DNA of 47,032 nt, from NCBI GenBank assembly GCA_017551865.1, contig JAFZKB010000004.1, forward strand, positions 1-47,032, in the 5' to 3' direction. Origin of the DNA: Clostridiales bacterium. GTDB taxonomy: Bacteria; Bacillota; Clostridia; Saccharofermentanales; Saccharofermentanaceae. The translations under genes were made by a program, and so were the position numbers. Shown in pieces: positions 15,192 through 23,032 of this stretch (position 1 is the first letter of the stretch; each line of letters opens with the position of its first letter). The notes beneath the pieces are model-generated. The model did no database searches and had not been told where the DNA came from. It was given only the letters and a program-made list of their open reading frames with translations.

Positions 15192-15649
15192 TGTATATGG
15201 TGCTTTGTTTTGATAGAGCTTGGCTGACTTCGAAGGAGGCTTTTTCGATTTATGCTCCCTGTATGTATCAGCCGACATTTGATGATTTCGTCGCGCAGAT
15301 GGAGGAGTATTTGGGGGATCCTTCGGTGAAGATCTTCGTGTGTGAAAATGAAGGTGAAAAGGCCGGTATTCTGGTGATGAAAGAAGACGGTTCCGAGGCA
15401 GAGATCCTGGGTATTGCCGTGAGAAAAGATCAGCGTAAAAAGGGCCTCGGAAAAGAAATGATTTATCAGGTGATGGAGGCAGCGGGGCTCAAGAAGATCA
15501 CCGCCCAGACAGATGACGATGCGATCGGATTTTATAGAAGCAGTGGTTTTGAAGCGGAAAGAGTCGTGATCGAGTATCCGGACGGGTCAACGGTCCGGTA
15601 CAACTGTGTTTTGTATAATGAAAGTAGCAAATTTGCAACTGAGGATTGA
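15188..15649 (+). CDS. GNAT family N-acetyltransferase
   Basis: A 153-residue single-domain GNAT. The acetyl-CoA loop is EILGIAVRKDQRKKGLGKEM, then YRSSGFEAERVVIEYPDG at the C-terminus. It is translationally coupled to the TfoX-N gene by an ATGA overlap, so the pair is co-expressed, probably with padR and the CPBP-like gene. The substrate is unknown. Confidence 0.87.
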   Translation: MMYMVLCFDRAWLTSKEAFSIYAPCMYQPTFDDFVAQMEEYLGDPSVKIFVCENEGEKAGILVMKEDGSEAEILGIAVRKDQRKKGLGKEMIYQVMEAAGLKKITAQTDDDAIGFYRSSGFEAERVVIEYPDGSTVRYNCVLYNESSKFATED

Positions 15650-15698
15650 TGGATGTAGAAGCCTCTGTTTTGTACATTAGTTTCAGGAGGTGATCTTC

Positions 15699-16370
15699 AT
15701 GATATTTTCTGAAAAACTGCAGATACTGAGAAAGAATAAAGGATTCACACAGGAGGCGCTTGCGGAGAAACTTGGTGTCTCAAGACAGGCCGTGGCGAAG
15801 TGGGAATCGGGACAGATCTACCCGGATATTTCCAACCTCATTTCCATCAGTGAACTCATGAATGTGAGCGTGGATTATCTGGTGAAAGACCAGGACTGCG
15901 CGGTCAATATCAAGGCGCAGACGGATACGGATCTCGATGAACTGATCGCATTCCGTCTGGAAGCGAATGTGAATACCTATGCTGCCTTTAAGAATGAAGT
16001 GGATGCGACAAGACCCGCATCCCACGATTTCAGATATGAAAACGGCAAGTACATGTACCACGACACCTATGTCGGCGGCGAGGAATTTGCCGGTGAAGAA
16101 GCCGTCTGGAAAGACGGTGTCGCGATGTATGCGATGAACTATATGGGTCGTGTTTTAGCGGACGGATTCAGCGGGAATTTTCTGAAGGAAGCACTGCGTG
16201 CAGCAGATGAAAAGATGCCTTATCGCGGACCGGAACTTTTCCAGTCCGGCGAGTATACATACAGATGCAAAGTGACCGGTGATTTTACCTGGTTTCAGGG
16301 ATACGAAGAGATCTATCAGGGAGACACGAAAGTTTATGAGTGTGTGTTCCACGGCGGGCTTTTGAAGTAA
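15699..16370 (+). CDS. XRE family regulator with DUF5680 domain
   Basis: A 223-residue protein. Residues about 4-65 are an XRE helix-turn-helix (LRKNKGFTQEALAEKLGVSR, QAVAKWESGQIYPDISNL). Residues about 95-223 are a DUF5680 domain (DATRPASHDFRYENGKYMYH, YRCKVTGDFTWFQGYEEIY, YECVFHGG). DUF5680 is a cupin-like beta domain probably sensing a small molecule. AGGAGGTGA lies 5 nt before ATG 15699, which decides the start; an upstream in-frame GTG falls inside that ribosome site. It stands alone after the acetyltransferase. Confidence 0.88.
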   Translation: MIFSEKLQILRKNKGFTQEALAEKLGVSRQAVAKWESGQIYPDISNLISISELMNVSVDYLVKDQDCAVNIKAQTDTDLDELIAFRLEANVNTYAAFKNEVDATRPASHDFRYENGKYMYHDTYVGGEEFAGEEAVWKDGVAMYAMNYMGRVLADGFSGNFLKEALRAADEKMPYRGPELFQSGEYTYRCKVTGDFTWFQGYEEIYQGDTKVYECVFHGGLLK

Positions 16371-16387
16371 GCGTTTTTAGTCCGCAA

Positions 16388-16792
16388 TCATTGTTCGAGT
16401 ATTGTTTCGGAGAAACGCAGCAGATAGCCATCCGGATCTTGTATCAAAACTTCCTTTTCAACATAAGTTACACTATCACATGTATACCTGCTGACAAATA
16501 TATCTTTAAACGGGACTATCCCCTTTTCTTTAACCCGAGATACAAGAGTTTCGATATCGTCGATTTCGATCTGAAAGTTGATTCCCCGACCCAAAGGATA
16601 CTCTAATTTGCCGGTTTCCCAATGACCGTTGATCTGATTGATCATCAACTGAGCTTCGCCAAGAGAGAGAAAAACAAACTTGTCCTCTTTCCGTTCATAC
16701 TCAATACTGAATCCCAGAACATCGGTATAAAACTGTCTGGATACAAGAATATCTGAAACACTCAATTCTGGTACAAGCTTATTAAATCTCAT
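16388..16792 (-). CDS. VOC family protein (glyoxalase/bleomycin-resistance fold)
   Basis: A 134-residue VOC-fold protein with two beta-alpha-beta-beta-beta modules: LVPELSVSDILVSRQFYTDV, then INFQIEIDDIETLVSRVKE and VLIQDPDGYLLRFSE. The length and the glyoxal-like DPDGYLLRF ending fit bleomycin-binding or isomerase-like members. It follows the flavin reductase gene on the same strand after 68 bp and may share its transcript. It faces the XRE-DUF5680 gene convergently, 17 bp apart. Drug binding is possible but not shown. Confidence 0.85.
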   Translation of the reverse strand: MRFNKLVPELSVSDILVSRQFYTDVLGFSIEYERKEDKFVFLSLGEAQLMINQINGHWETGKLEYPLGRGINFQIEIDDIETLVSRVKEKGIVPFKDIFVSRYTCDSVTYVEKEVLIQDPDGYLLRFSETILEQ

Positions 16793-16859
16793 GTTTGTTT
16801 CCTGACCTGCAAAGCTTCAGCGCCCCCTGTTACATGCTCAACTCATACAAAAGCAGTTT

Positions 16860-17540
16860 TCAGCCTCCGTTCACGTTTCTGATATAGTCCTCTGCGGAGA
16901 TCATGGGGCGCTCGAGATCGGCGATGGTCTCGGGTGTAAGGGTCATGGAAGCGCAGTACTCTTCGCCTGCTTTTTCAAAACGGGCGAGAAGAGGATCGGC
17001 GACGACAGCCGCGGCGGGGATGTTCAGCATCGGAGTCTCGGGAACGCAGACCATGTTCAGGTTGCCGAAACAGTTCTTGCACATGAGCTTCATGGCGTCG
17101 AAGTTTCCTTCCCAGTTCGGGAAACCGCAGCCGCAGATCACGAGGGTGTGGATCCTCGAGAAATCGACCAGAGCCTTGTGGCGGACGGTGCCGTCATTCA
17201 TCATTTCCATATCCATCTTTACGAGCGGGATGGTGCGGTCGAGCAGTGCTTTCAGATGAGAAGGCATGCCATAGCAGTAAAGCGGGAAGCTCCAGATGAT
17301 CAGATCAGCGTCGCAGTACATGTCGAGGATCGGATTCAGATCGTCCTCGAAGACACAGTGGCCTTTCTTCTGCTGCCAGCATCCGAAGCATCCTCGGCAC
17401 GGCGCGATGTTCTTCTCGATCACGTTGACGACATTTACTTCATGCTCGCTGTTTCTATTCAATCCTTTGAGAAAAGCATCTGTGAGTCTGTATGTGTCGC
17501 TCTGCTTTTTGGGGCTTCCGTTTAATACTAATACCTTCAT
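16860..17540 (-). CDS. NAD(P)H-dependent FMN reductase / flavodoxin-fold oxidoreductase
   Basis: A 226-residue flavodoxin-fold protein. The start MKVLVLNGSPKKQSDTYRL is the FMN phosphate loop. The cysteine cluster APCRGCFGCWQQKKGHC (about 47-63) and the WSFPLYCYGMPSHLKALLDR segment are typical of iron-sulfur flavoprotein-like and NADPH-dependent FMN reductases. It has GGAGG 8 nt upstream. It is divergent from the membrane-tethered regulator module at 17771, and the shared intergenic region carries palindromes. It may reduce flavin, quinone or nitro compounds. Confidence 0.88.
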   Translation of the reverse strand: MKVLVLNGSPKKQSDTYRLTDAFLKGLNRNSEHEVNVVNVIEKNIAPCRGCFGCWQQKKGHCVFEDDLNPILDMYCDADLIIWSFPLYCYGMPSHLKALLDRTIPLVKMDMEMMNDGTVRHKALVDFSRIHTLVICGCGFPNWEGNFDAMKLMCKNCFGNLNMVCVPETPMLNIPAAAVVADPLLARFEKAGEEYCASMTLTPETIADLERPMISAEDYIRNVNGG

Positions 17541-17670
17541 GTTTATATCCTCCGGGTTTGTGTTTGCCTTGTGATTTTATTATCTCAAAGATGAGGTGGC
17601 GGGGGAAGTGCGGTGCGTCATGAATTTGAATGACAGATGTCATTGGGACCGAAAATGACGTATTTTCAGT

Positions 17671-17724
17671 GGTTGCAACCTCTGGTTGCGAAAGTTCAAG
17701 CCTAAGGTGGTGGAGTCGCAACCA
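17671..17724. promoter_or_regulatory. GCAACC inverted repeats in divergent intergenic region
   Basis: A perfect 10-bp palindrome GGTTGCAACC (17671-17680) lies next to TGGTTGCGA (17683-17691), whose reverse complement TCGCAACCA is at 17716-17724. A CATTGGGACC 10-mer also occurs twice (17641 and 17737). These are likely operators, perhaps for the XRE protein encoded at 18847. I see no strong -35/-10 pair for the rightward genes. Confidence 0.5.
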
Positions 17725-17770
17725 TGCCGGCTGGTACATTGGGACCATCAAAAAAACTTGGAGGTGCAAT

Positions 17771-17968
17771 ATGAACTACGAAGAAAAAATGAACTACAAC
17801 AATCACAAGACCATGGCGGATCTGATCGACGAGAAGATCCTGACCGAAAAGAATGGTAAGAGAGTGAAGAAACTCTGTAAGTATTCCTTATATGGTTTTC
17901 TCGCGCTCCTGGCAGTCGATTTTATTTCCTTTATCGTTGTACTGCTTACGATCGGATTACCTATGTAA
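17771..17968 (+). CDS. small tail-anchored membrane protein, paralogue of the XRE tail
   Basis: A 65-residue protein with a hydrophilic N-terminus and one predicted C-terminal membrane helix (about 37-61). Residues 16-65 align with the C-terminus of the XRE regulator at 18847: DLIDEKILTEKN against DVLDQKILTEQN, then K-K-L-x-K-Y, A-x-D-x-I-S-F-I and G-L-P near the end. It is in effect the regulator's membrane tail without the DNA-binding head. GGAGGTG lies 7 nt before ATG 17771. It is first in a tight three-gene unit with CPBP protease and XRE genes. It could be a competing protease substrate, an adaptor or a dimerisation partner; this is inference. Confidence 0.82.
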   Translation: MNYEEKMNYNNHKTMADLIDEKILTEKNGKRVKKLCKYSLYGFLALLAVDFISFIVVLLTIGLPM

Positions 17969-17992
17969 GAGAAGATGCGGAGGTGCGAGAAT

Positions 17993-18850
17993 ATGAGTAT
18001 TAAGAAAACAATTGGCGGAGTTTTCGCCGCTTTTCTCCTTATGATCCTGTCGGTGGAACTGTCCGGGCTCCTTGCGAGCGGACTGGTCGTAATCGGTGTT
18101 CCCGTGGGCATTTGTAACATTGTTATGGGTATCCTTTACCTGGCAATCACCTGGTTTCTGGTCAAGATCCTGGTCAAAAAGCTCTTTAAGAGCCAGCCGG
18201 AGGAGATGGGCATGCCGAAGGTCTCGATCAAGTTCAGATATATTCTTCTGGCCGTGATCCTTTCTCTTGCGGTCACCGCTTCCTATCTTCTTTTTGTAAG
18301 GGGAGACTTTATCTCTTCCGGCATGACGGGCGAGGGGATCTTCTCGACCGTCACCGCGGGCATTTTCTATACCGGACTGGCGGCACCCTTTGTGGAAGAG
18401 ATCATTTTCCGCGGCGTGATGCTTCATCTTCTGAAAAAGAAATGGAATACGGCAGTTGCGGTCATCGCTCCGTCGGTGCTTTTCGGGCTGATCCATATTA
18501 TGGAGATCGAATCACCTACGGTCAGCTCCATGCTCCTGGTCGCTTTGGCGGGAACGCTTTCGGGCATCATGTTCTCCCTGATCGCCGTGAAATCAGGGTC
18601 GGTCTGGAATAGTGGCATCGTTCATGCCATCTGGAATATAATAATAGTTGGTGGCGGTCTTACGATCAGCAGCGCTCCTTCGGAAGGATCGATCGTGACA
18701 TATGTGCTTCGTTCGGATTCCATGCTTCTCACAGGAGGGCAGTTCGGGATAGAATCTTCACTGGTGGCGCTGATCGGATATCTGGCCGTAGTTTCCATGA
18801 TCCTTCTTTCCATGAAGCGCGATCATACGGCAAAAGAGGTAACAGCATGA
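17993..18850 (+). CDS. CPBP family intramembrane metalloprotease
   Basis: A 285-residue protein with about seven to eight membrane helices and all CPBP motifs: APFVEEIIFRG (E135, E136, R140), FGLIH (F164, H168) and HAIWN (H211, N215). CPBP (Abi, Rce1-like) proteases cut within or next to membrane helices; bacterial members serve in bacteriocin maturation, immunity and sheddase-like processing. GGAGGTG is 7 nt before ATG 17993; an upstream ATG at 17975 is less well placed. Its stop overlaps the XRE start (ATGA), so protease and regulator are translated together. The adjacent tail-anchored proteins are the obvious substrate candidates. Confidence 0.88.
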   Translation: MSIKKTIGGVFAAFLLMILSVELSGLLASGLVVIGVPVGICNIVMGILYLAITWFLVKILVKKLFKSQPEEMGMPKVSIKFRYILLAVILSLAVTASYLLFVRGDFISSGMTGEGIFSTVTAGIFYTGLAAPFVEEIIFRGVMLHLLKKKWNTAVAVIAPSVLFGLIHIMEIESPTVSSMLLVALAGTLSGIMFSLIAVKSGSVWNSGIVHAIWNIIIVGGGLTISSAPSEGSIVTYVLRSDSMLLTGGQFGIESSLVALIGYLAVVSMILLSMKRDHTAKEVTA

Positions 18851-19260
18851 GTATTGCAGATAGAATTCTGACACTTCGAAAGTCCAAAGGAATGTCTCAG
18901 GAACAGCTTGCCGAGGCAATGGGAGTCTCCCGTCAGGCGGTCTCCAAATGGGAGAGCGAACAGGCGTCCCCGGATCCGGAGAAGATCATCGCCATGAGCG
19001 AGATCTTCGGAGTCACCACGGACTACCTTCTCAAGGGGATCGAGCCGGAAAAAGAAGCGGAGAAAACGACAGAAGAGAAGACGGAAGATGCGCATATGAC
19101 GGTCGGTGATGTGCTCGACCAGAAGATACTGACGGAGCAGAATAAGGAGAAATCGAAAAAACTCCTCAAATACGTGCTGATCGCGCTGGGTGTATTCCTG
19201 GCGATCGACATCATCTCCTTCATCATCTATGTCATCATCAATGGAGGCCTTCCGGGATGA
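18847..19260 (+). CDS. XRE family regulator with C-terminal membrane helix
   Basis: A 137-residue protein. Residues about 5-60 form an XRE helix-turn-helix (LRKSKGMSQEQLAEAMGVSR, QAVSKWESEQASPDPEKI). A Glu/Lys-rich linker covers 64-82. LDQKILTEQN lies at 90-99, and a predicted membrane helix spans about 107-131, ending in GGLPG. The tail would hold the DNA-binding domain at the membrane. The tail is shared with the small protein at 17771. Translational coupling to a CPBP protease suggests release by intramembrane cleavage, or alternatively direct signalling through the helix. It may bind the GCAACC repeats at 17671-17724. Confidence 0.88.
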   Translation: MSIADRILTLRKSKGMSQEQLAEAMGVSRQAVSKWESEQASPDPEKIIAMSEIFGVTTDYLLKGIEPEKEAEKTTEEKTEDAHMTVGDVLDQKILTEQNKEKSKKLLKYVLIALGVFLAIDIISFIIYVIINGGLPG

Positions 19261-19285
19261 ATCAAGTGTCTATATTTCCAGGACA

Positions 19286-19314
19286 ATGACAATGCCGGAA
19301 AGAGGCACTATACT
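19286..19314 (+). promoter_or_regulatory. promoter of the 2H phosphoesterase gene
   Basis: ATGACA (19286-19291), a 17-bp spacer and TATACT (19309-19314), 55 bp before the chosen start at 19370. Confidence 0.6.
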
Positions 19315-19369
19315 CTGAATAACAGAGCTTTTGAAAAAGCGGAATAATATGAAAGCAGAGGAAGAAAAG

Positions 19370-19834
19370 ATGGCGGAAAGCTTTATATGTCTGATGGCGG
19401 ATCTGGATGAAGGCGTCCAGAAGAATATGTCTTCATGGTACGAAGAACTTCAGAAAGAAGGCTTTACCGGAGCGCAGACGCCAGACCTTCCTTACCATAT
19501 AAGTCTGGCGACATATCCTCTGGAAATGGAAGAAGAGGTCGTCGAGAATATTAAGAAAGTGGCGGCAGAGTTTTTCCAGGTGGAAGTGCACCTGAGTCAT
19601 ATGGGGATGTTTGCAGGAGGACAGGTTCTTTTCGCGGCGCCAGAAAGAAATCCGGAACTGGATAAACTTCAGAAAACGTGCCAGATGGGCGTTCCACAGC
19701 AGTATCCTTTTACTCCGCATACGACGATTCTTATCGATAAACCGGAGGTCGTGCAGACCGCGATCCCGACTTTCGTAAAGTGTTTCCGGCCGATGGTCGG
19801 AAAAGTCACGAGGCTTCATCTCTGCGCCTTCTGA
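19370..19834 (+). CDS. 2H phosphoesterase (2'-5' RNA ligase-like)
   Basis: A 154-residue protein with the two H-x-[ST]-h motifs of the 2H superfamily: YHISLATYPLEM (first) and PHTTILIDKPEV (second), placed symmetrically. Members open 2',3'- or 1'',2''-cyclic phosphates or join RNA ends. I chose ATG 19370 because GAGGA lies 7 nt before it; ATG 19349 or TTG 19331 would add 7 or 13 residues. It is followed 52 bp later by the crystallin-J1-like gene. The substrate is unknown. Confidence 0.83.
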   Translation: MAESFICLMADLDEGVQKNMSSWYEELQKEGFTGAQTPDLPYHISLATYPLEMEEEVVENIKKVAAEFFQVEVHLSHMGMFAGGQVLFAAPERNPELDKLQKTCQMGVPQQYPFTPHTTILIDKPEVVQTAIPTFVKCFRPMVGKVTRLHLCAF

Positions 19835-19886
19835 CCGACCAGAGAGATACTGGCTCTTAACTTGAAGGATGAAGTAGTGTAATCAT

Positions 19887-20231
19887 ATGATTTTATATAG
19901 ACCAGTTGGAACAGAAGAATTAAGGCTCATTGAAAATAGCGGGAACAGGAGATTTCCGCCGAGACTGCCGGACCAGCCGATTTTCTATCCGGTTCTCAAT
20001 GAGGAATACGCGATCGAGATCGCCTCGAAGTGGAATGCGGTATATAATTCCGATCACAAGGGATATGTTACGCGCTTTGAGGTGGAAGACAGTTTTGTCT
20101 CAAAATACGAAACGCATGTGGTCGGAAAATCCATGCACGAAGAACTGTGGGTCCCTTCTGAGGAACTCGAGGAGTTTAACGATCACATCATCGGGGAGAT
20201 CGAAGTGATCAGAGTATTCGAAGGAACGTAA
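19887..20231 (+). CDS. ADP-ribosylation/crystallin J1-like small protein
   Basis: A 114-residue protein of a family commonly annotated as ADP-ribosylation/crystallin J1. Hallmarks are LYRPVGTEELRLIENSG, FPPRLPDQPIFYPVLNEEYA and ELWVPSEELEEFNDHIIG, with a VTRFEVED strand. Biochemical function is not established to my knowledge. The name derives from weak similarity to ADP-ribosylglycohydrolase relatives and should not be taken as activity. It has no strong ribosome site, so it may depend on the upstream 2H phosphoesterase gene. Confidence 0.8.
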   Translation: MILYRPVGTEELRLIENSGNRRFPPRLPDQPIFYPVLNEEYAIEIASKWNAVYNSDHKGYVTRFEVEDSFVSKYETHVVGKSMHEELWVPSEELEEFNDHIIGEIEVIRVFEGT

Positions 20232-20271
20232 AAAAAAGAAAAAAATAATTGCGAATCTGGCGATTTATTTA

Positions 20272-20300
20272 TCGACAAGGTATCCTCTTTATCGTATAGT
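20272..20300 (+). promoter_or_regulatory. promoter of the small membrane protein gene
   Basis: TCGACA (20272-20277), a 17-bp spacer and TATAGT (20295-20300). The leader contains a small GGGTC/GACCC hairpin before the GGAGG site. Confidence 0.6.
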
Positions 20301-20378
20301 GTTAGCAGGGTCTCGGAAGGACCCGGGATTTGGAAAAAACAATCGGTTTGGAAACTATTGATTTGGAGGATTGGATTT

Positions 20379-20561
20379 ATGTATTACACCATTTTCGGCA
20401 TTATTATCATCGCACTTGGCATTTTTCAGGTTGCCTGCCCGAAGTATGCCACAAAGAAAGACCAGCGTGACGATCCGAAGGCTGTTTCTATGATGAGAAA
20501 GAAGGGCTTTATCGTTATTGCGATCGGTATCGCAGTTGTTCTTCTTGGCTCTCTGATGTAA
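20379..20561 (+). CDS. small two-helix membrane protein
   Basis: A 60-residue protein with two hydrophobic helices (about 3-20 and 43-59) around a charged middle (KYATKKDQRDDPKAVSMMRK). Both ends would face the same side, giving a hairpin topology. It has its own promoter, GGAGG at 20365-20369, and ATG 20379. Its last 47 bp overlap the end of the convergent serine hydrolase gene on the other strand. The family is not recognised; the clean promoter and signals argue it is a real gene. Confidence 0.75.
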   Translation: MYYTIFGIIIIALGIFQVACPKYATKKDQRDDPKAVSMMRKKGFIVIAIGIAVVLLGSLM

Positions 20562-21411
20562 GGATGTGTTTTTCCGCGCTCTCAACGAGATCGTGAGAAT
20601 CATCATCGATGTAGGAAAGATAGCACAAAACCAGGTCTTTATCCGGAAGGACATAGCACTTCTGCTTACACTTACCGTTGATGCTGAAGCCGCTTCTGTA
20701 CTTCCAAATGAAAAATCCGTACCCACCTTCCCGGTTCATCTGCTGGATGGAGGTCGCCCTCCCGACGTATTCTTCCGACAGGATCCGAACGCTGTTATAG
20801 ATGCCCCCGTTTTGGAGGAGCAGGCCGATCTTGCTTATGTCGTGAACGGACAGTTTCATACCTGAAGCCCCGTAGAAATAACCTTCGGGGCTTCTTTTAT
20901 ACTCGAAATTTTCTATGCCGAGTGGCGAAAAGATCCGTTCTTCGATAAAGGCGCCGAGGTCTTTTCCGAGTGCTTCCGTAAGACAGACACCGACCAGATA
21001 TGCGTTGATGTTATTGTAGTTGAACGTTTTATCGGAAACGTTTTCAATGGGGCATCGAAGAGAAAACTCGAGCCAGTCATCTCCTTCCGCCCGAAAAGGA
21101 AAACCCGGAACCGACATGGTAAGAAGTCTTCGGATCGTGATCTCCCGGAATACGGCGGTCTGGGATTCCGAAAGCTTTTCGAGATATTTGGAAGGCAGAT
21201 AAGAAAGGACGGATGCATCCAGATCGATCAGGCCTTCATCATACGCGATACCGACGGCGACAGAAAGGACGGTCTTGGTCATGGAATAAAGATCGTGAAG
21301 TCCTTCTGTGTCTCCGAAGCTTCTGATCAGCTGCCCGTGCAAGTACAATTCGGCGCCGAATACGTTCCAGTTATTGTCCGTGATATCTTTTACAAATGCA
21401 TCAAAATTCAT
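20515..21411 (-). CDS. serine hydrolase (beta-lactamase/class C-like)
   Basis: A 298-residue beta-lactamase-fold serine hydrolase. The nucleophile motif is LYSMTKTVLSVAVG (S-x-x-K), the Tyr motif is FNYNNINAYLVGVCL (Y-x-N), and the C-terminal half has the family's YGFFIWKYRSG segment. There is no signal peptide, so it is unlikely to be a classic penicillin-binding protein; cytosolic esterase or D-aminopeptidase-like activity fits better. AAGGAG precedes ATG 21411. Its start overlaps the end of the glycerate kinase gene by 11 bp, indicating an operon. Its tail overlaps the small membrane protein gene convergently. Confidence 0.87.
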   Translation of the reverse strand: MNFDAFVKDITDNNWNVFGAELYLHGQLIRSFGDTEGLHDLYSMTKTVLSVAVGIAYDEGLIDLDASVLSYLPSKYLEKLSESQTAVFREITIRRLLTMSVPGFPFRAEGDDWLEFSLRCPIENVSDKTFNYNNINAYLVGVCLTEALGKDLGAFIEERIFSPLGIENFEYKRSPEGYFYGASGMKLSVHDISKIGLLLQNGGIYNSVRILSEEYVGRATSIQQMNREGGYGFFIWKYRSGFSINGKCKQKCYVLPDKDLVLCYLSYIDDDSHDLVESAEKHILTSESQEEQLRYRSQ

Positions 21412-22525
21412 GGTTGCTCCTTCTGCTCAAAAAGCACTCGTGTGCGGTTTCTTTTAAGTTCTCATATGCGACTTCCTTCTGCATACGATCCGGCACGTCC
21501 GGAAGTATGTGATACGAATCGAAAACCGAAAGCAGAAGCTTCGCGTCGGGTCCTTCAGATCCCGCAAAAGCGACTGCTTCTTTATCATATTTCTTCGCAA
21601 GCCTTGCGGCCTCGACCGGGCCTTTTCCATTAAGGCTCTGGCCGTCGATCCGGCCTTCTCCCGTGATCAGGATGTCCGATCCTTTTATATAGTCTTCGAG
21701 GTGAATGACATCAAGAATGAGCTTCGAACCGGAGACGAGTTCTGCTCCGAGATAGTACTTAAGTGCAAATCCCATGCCGCCCGCAGCACCGCTTCCGGGG
21801 AAGTCCGGATCCGCTTCCGGGAGGATCTTGCGGGTCTGCTCCGCATAAGATCTCATCCAGATGTCCATCTCTTCGATCTGCTCTTGAGAAGCACCTTTCT
21901 GGGGTCCGTAGATGAAGCTGCAGCCGTTTTTCCCGAGGAGGGGATTTCGGACATCGCAGGCGACCTTTATGGAAGACTCCTTTATCCTGCTATCCAGATC
22001 AGATATATCGATGGAAGTCAATGTTTGCAAAGTCAGGGCGCCGCGGGCACCTTCTTCACCGTGTGCTCCGCTTAGAAACCGGGCGCCGAGGGCTTCGAGC
22101 ATGCCGGTCCCGCCGTCGTTGGTTGCGCTGCCGCCGATGCCGATGATGAACTTTCTTATCCCTTCATCGAGCGCGGCGCGGATCAGTTCGCCTGTTCCGT
22201 ATGTCGTGGCCTTAAGGATATCGTTTTCTTCTACGAGGGTTAGACCGGAGGCCTGGGCCATCTCGATGATCGCCGTATTGCCGTGGACGATACCGTATCG
22301 GGCCAGGACTATCTTTCCATCGGGGCCGGTAACCTCTTCGGACCGGTAGATCCCATTTATTCCTTCGGTCAGAGCTTCCAGCGTTCCTTCCCCGCCGTCG
22401 GCCAGAGGAAGCACCGTCACCTCGTGTTCGGAAGACGCGCTTAAGATACCGTCTTTTACGGCATTTCCGGCTTCCAGAGAAGTAAGCGATCCCTTAAAGG
22501 AATCCATGGCGACAGTAGCTTTCAA
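21401..22525 (-). CDS. glycerate kinase
   Basis: A 374-residue glycerate kinase of the GarK/GlxK family, full length. Hallmarks are MDSFKGSLTSLEAGNAV near the start, LPLADGGEGTLEAL, GIGGSATNDGGTGMLEALGA, GAAGGMGFAL, and ITGEGRIDGQSLNGKGP near the C-terminus. It phosphorylates D-glycerate using ATP, feeding glycolysis. The start is TTG 22525 with GGAGG 8 nt upstream; an ATG seven codons in would cut the first strand. A TATAAT at 22552-22557 on this strand is the probable -10. The serine hydrolase follows in the same operon. Confidence 0.93.
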   Translation of the reverse strand: MKATVAMDSFKGSLTSLEAGNAVKDGILSASSEHEVTVLPLADGGEGTLEALTEGINGIYRSEEVTGPDGKIVLARYGIVHGNTAIIEMAQASGLTLVEENDILKATTYGTGELIRAALDEGIRKFIIGIGGSATNDGGTGMLEALGARFLSGAHGEEGARGALTLQTLTSIDISDLDSRIKESSIKVACDVRNPLLGKNGCSFIYGPQKGASQEQIEEMDIWMRSYAEQTRKILPEADPDFPGSGAAGGMGFALKYYLGAELVSGSKLILDVIHLEDYIKGSDILITGEGRIDGQSLNGKGPVEAARLAKKYDKEAVAFAGSEGPDAKLLLSVFDSYHILPDVPDRMQKEVAYENLKETAHECFLSRRSNHEF

Positions 22526-22610
22526 GTATATATCCTCCGAGGTTTGAATATATTATAATCAAATTGCCGCGGAAGAAAAATGATCTTCGCTGTGCTAAGG
22601 TAAATTCGCG

Positions 22611-23006
22611 ATGAAGGACGGTCCGAATATGTATAAGTACATGCGCATCCAGGGAAGAGAGGATTCGTATATCACCAAGTATCCGAAAGGTGTTTTCAGC
22701 CTCTGCTGGAACATGATCCGCGACAAGATACTGACGCCGGAAGAAGAGGCCCTGTTCATCTCGATCGATAACTGGTTCAAGGAAAATCTTCCCGAACCGG
22801 AACCGTGTAAGAATCACGAGAAGGTCATCACCTTTTTCAAGTGTGAAACTACAGAGGAAATGCAAAAGAAACTCGAACCTGCAATCGCGCTTCTGGACAA
22901 GTACGACCGCCCGTACGATGTGGTATATACTAATTTCGTCGGGACCATCGCCTATGAGGATGACTGGCAGATCGCGGTCTCCGTAGCCGACGGAAAAATG
23001 GTGTAA
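22611..23006 (+). CDS. uncharacterised 131-residue protein
   Basis: A small acidic cytosolic protein I do not recognise. It has KYMRIQGREDSYITKYPKGV, a paired-Cys-poor central helix region with EPCKNHEKVITFFKCE, and a C-terminal LLDKYDRPYDVVYTNFVGTI strand-rich part. There is no membrane segment. ATG 22611 or 22629 are both possible; each has only a weak AAGG-type site about 10 nt upstream. It is followed 26 bp later by the AAC(3)-like gene, so the two may be co-transcribed. Confidence 0.68.
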   Translation: MKDGPNMYKYMRIQGREDSYITKYPKGVFSLCWNMIRDKILTPEEEALFISIDNWFKENLPEPEPCKNHEKVITFFKCETTEEMQKKLEPAIALLDKYDRPYDVVYTNFVGTIAYEDDWQIAVSVADGKMV

Positions 23007-23032
23007 CAGGTTCTTTTCGACAAGAGGTTTAT

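Noticed and set aside
21509..22349. Plus-strand frames opposite the glycerate kinase
   Set aside because: The glycerate kinase motifs are complete on the minus strand; the plus frames have no motifs or start signals.
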